In this document: positions 4,691-5,528 of the stretch, piece by piece
Layout of the letters: every line of letters begins with the position of its first letter
Position numbering within the stretch: position 1 is the first letter of the stretch
Source of the DNA: JBBQNR01 sp038330145
Lineage (GTDB): Bacteria > Actinomycetota > Thermoleophilia > Solirubrobacterales > JBBDJG01
Reading direction: 5' to 3'
Length of the DNA: 5,528 bases
NCBI GenBank assembly: GCA_038330145.1
Contig: JBBQNR010000137.1
Coordinates: 1 to 5,528, forward strand
Program-made: the position numbers and the translations under genes
Notes under the pieces: generated by a model
Database searches by the model: none
Told to the model about the DNA's origin: nothing
What the model saw: only the letters and a program-made list of their open reading frames with translations

Positions 4691-4761
4691 CGGGGGACCG
4701 AGGAATCGAACCTCGAGTTACGGCTTTGGAGGCCGTCGTGTTGCCACTACACCAGTCCCCC
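4691..4761 (-). tRNA. tRNA-Trp(CCA), with a short Gln-like D arm
   Basis: The 71-base gene has acceptor GGGGGAC/GTCCCCC, D arm GTG-TAGTGGCAA-CAC, anticodon stem ACGGC/GCCGT with loop CTCCAAA (anticodon CCA, plus-strand 4727-4729), variable loop AACTC and T arm GAGG-TTCGATT-CCTC. Anticodon CCA and discriminator G fit recognition by bacterial TrpRS. The acceptor starts with G1, not the common A1, and the D arm 'GTGTAGTGGCAACAC' resembles bacterial tRNA-Gln more than the usual actinobacterial tRNA-Trp. CCA is not encoded. Confidence 0.93.
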
Positions 4762-4773
4762 GAGGGGCGGACG

Positions 4774-4779
4774 ATTGTA
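4774..4779 (-). promoter_or_regulatory. -10 box (TACAAT) of the tRNA-Trp/tRNA-Leu unit
   Basis: TACAAT on the minus strand lies 12 bases before the tRNA-Trp 5' end, in the same TACAATCG context seen upstream of tRNA-Leu(CAA). No clear -35 is visible. It probably drives both tRNAs, since tRNA-Leu(TAG) starts only 13 bases after tRNA-Trp ends. Confidence 0.58.
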
Positions 4780-4819
4780 CGTAGTCGCCGTTCGGAGTCG
4801 TCTCCCGCGTGTCTGGGCA

Positions 4820-4825
4820 TAGGAT
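4820..4825 (+). promoter_or_regulatory. Possible -10 box (TAGGAT) of the lactonase gene
   Basis: TAGGAT matches TATAAT in four of six positions. It would start transcription about 20 bases before the ATG, enough to hold the AGGAG ribosome site at 4841-4845. There is no convincing -35. It is divergent from the tRNA promoter about 40 bases away. Confidence 0.3.
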
Positions 4826-4853
4826 CGCCTGACCGACGCGAGGAGAGAGAGTG

Positions 4854-5528
4854 ATGGCGAGCATCGAGAGTGTGACGGGGCCGATCGACGCGGCTGACCT
4901 TGGCACGACGCTGATCCACGAGCACCTGTGTTTCCGCGACGACGCAACGGTGGCGGAGTTTCCCCACCTCTACGACGAGGAGGCGCTGTACGAGGCCGCC
5001 CTCGAAGCGGCACGGGAAGCAGTCCGTGTAGGCGTTAAGACGATCGGCGAGCCGACCGCGATGTTCGGCGGCCGCGACGTCGAGTTCATGCGGCGGGTAG
5101 CGGAGGAGACCGGGCTCCAGGTGATCCCGTGCACCGGCATGTACACCTACGACTATCTGCCGCTGAACTGGCAGACCCGCTCCGAGGACGAGATGGCAGA
5201 CGCCTTCGTCCACGACATCGAGGAGGGCATCCAGAACGCCGGCATCAAGGCGGCATTCCTGAAGTGTGCAGCCGATGAGGCCGGCGTGACCGCCAACGTC
5301 GAGAAGGTGCATCGCGCCTGCGCGCGGGCGAGCCTGCGGACGGGACGGCCGATCATGGCCCACTCACACCCGGGCTCGGCCACGGGGCCGCGCCAGATGG
5401 AGATCTTCGTCGAGGAGGGGGTCGACCCAAAGATCGTGCAGATCGCCCATTGCGGAGACACGACCGATCTCGACTACATCGAGCGGGTGCTCGACACCGG
5501 GGCCTATGTGGGGCTCGATCGCTACGGC
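4854..5528 (+). CDS. Phosphotriesterase-like lactonase (amidohydrolase superfamily), 3' end outside the window
   Basis: 225 residues are visible, running off the right edge with no stop; relatives have about 315. This is a (beta/alpha)8 metal-dependent hydrolase of the phosphotriesterase family. The residues match the SsoPox lactonase of Sulfolobus in type and numbering: H22 and H24 (I-H-E-H-L), K137, the bridging carbamylated lysine (A-F-L-K-C-A-A-D), H170 (M-A-H-S-H) and H199 (I-A-H-C-G-D-T). Pocket residues Y97, Y99 (G-M-Y-T-Y) and R223 (L-D-R-Y-G) also correspond. The last ligand, Asp near 256, and the lid loop 8 lie outside. The family hydrolyses lactones, including acyl-homoserine lactones, and organophosphates weakly; the true substrate here is unknown. 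ATG 4854 is chosen over GTG 4851: AGGAG (4841-4845) is eight bases away and the numbering then fits SsoPox. No signal peptide, so cytosolic. Confidence 0.93.
   Translation, partial: MASIESVTGPIDAADLGTTLIHEHLCFRDDATVAEFPHLYDEEALYEAALEAAREAVRVGVKTIGEPTAMFGGRDVEFMRRVAEETGLQVIPCTGMYTYDYLPLNWQTRSEDEMADAFVHDIEEGIQNAGIKAAFLKCAADEAGVTANVEKVHRACARASLRTGRPIMAHSHPGSATGPRQMEIFVEEGVDPKIVQIAHCGDTTDLDYIERVLDTGAYVGLDRYG

Noticed and set aside
4656..5363. 235-codon minus-strand frame antisense to the lactonase
   Set aside because: It crosses the tRNA-Trp gene and opposes a gene with a complete set of active-site residues.
1..5528. CRISPR arrays, transposases, insertion sequences, rRNA genes
   Set aside because: No regularly spaced repeats, transposase or integrase motifs, or rRNA-like stretches were seen on either strand.

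Overview
This is a high-GC window from what looks like an actinobacterium. Several proteins are of types I associate with the class Thermoleophilia (Solirubrobacterales-like): the M28-like N-terminus, the four-Cys secreted protein and the 165-residue membrane protein. The tRNA genes do not encode the 3' CCA. The placement is an inference from protein style, not from a marker gene.

Layout, left to right. (1) 1-242, minus: N-terminus of a probable membrane-anchored M28-type peptidase, cut by the window edge and divergent from (2) 343-696, plus: a small secreted protein with four cysteines. (3) 787-870, minus: tRNA-Leu(CAA) with its own TACAAT promoter element. (4) 904-1401, minus: four-helix membrane protein, divergent from (5) 1455-1895, plus: a DUF1810-family protein. 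(6) 1896-2199: a gene-free stretch with two consecutive inverted repeats. (7) 2200-2833 and 2830-3417, plus: a DUF5343-family protein, broken by one extra G, translationally coupled to a Swt1-type HEPN protein with an intact RNase-type R-x4-H motif. (8) 3451-3807 and 3876-4364, minus: a HigB/RelE-like toxin gene followed by a HigA-like XRE antitoxin gene, convergent with the HEPN operon. (9) 4594-4677 and 4691-4761, minus: tRNA-Leu(TAG) and tRNA-Trp(CCA), arranged tRNA-Trp first in transcription, with a second TACAAT element. (10) 4854 to the edge, plus: a phosphotriesterase-like lactonase whose visible active-site residues match those of the archaeal SsoPox enzyme.

The centre (about 1900-4380) is a compact accessory block: two two-gene modules, each pairing a predicted RNA-targeting effector (HEPN; RelE/HigB-like) with a partner (DUF5343; XRE regulator), placed tail to tail and flanked by tRNA-Leu genes. 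This looks like a small defence or toxin-antitoxin island. The DUF5343-HEPN pair is the best candidate for an under-described system; its function is inferred from family and gene arrangement only. No integrase, transposase, CRISPR array or rRNA gene is visible.
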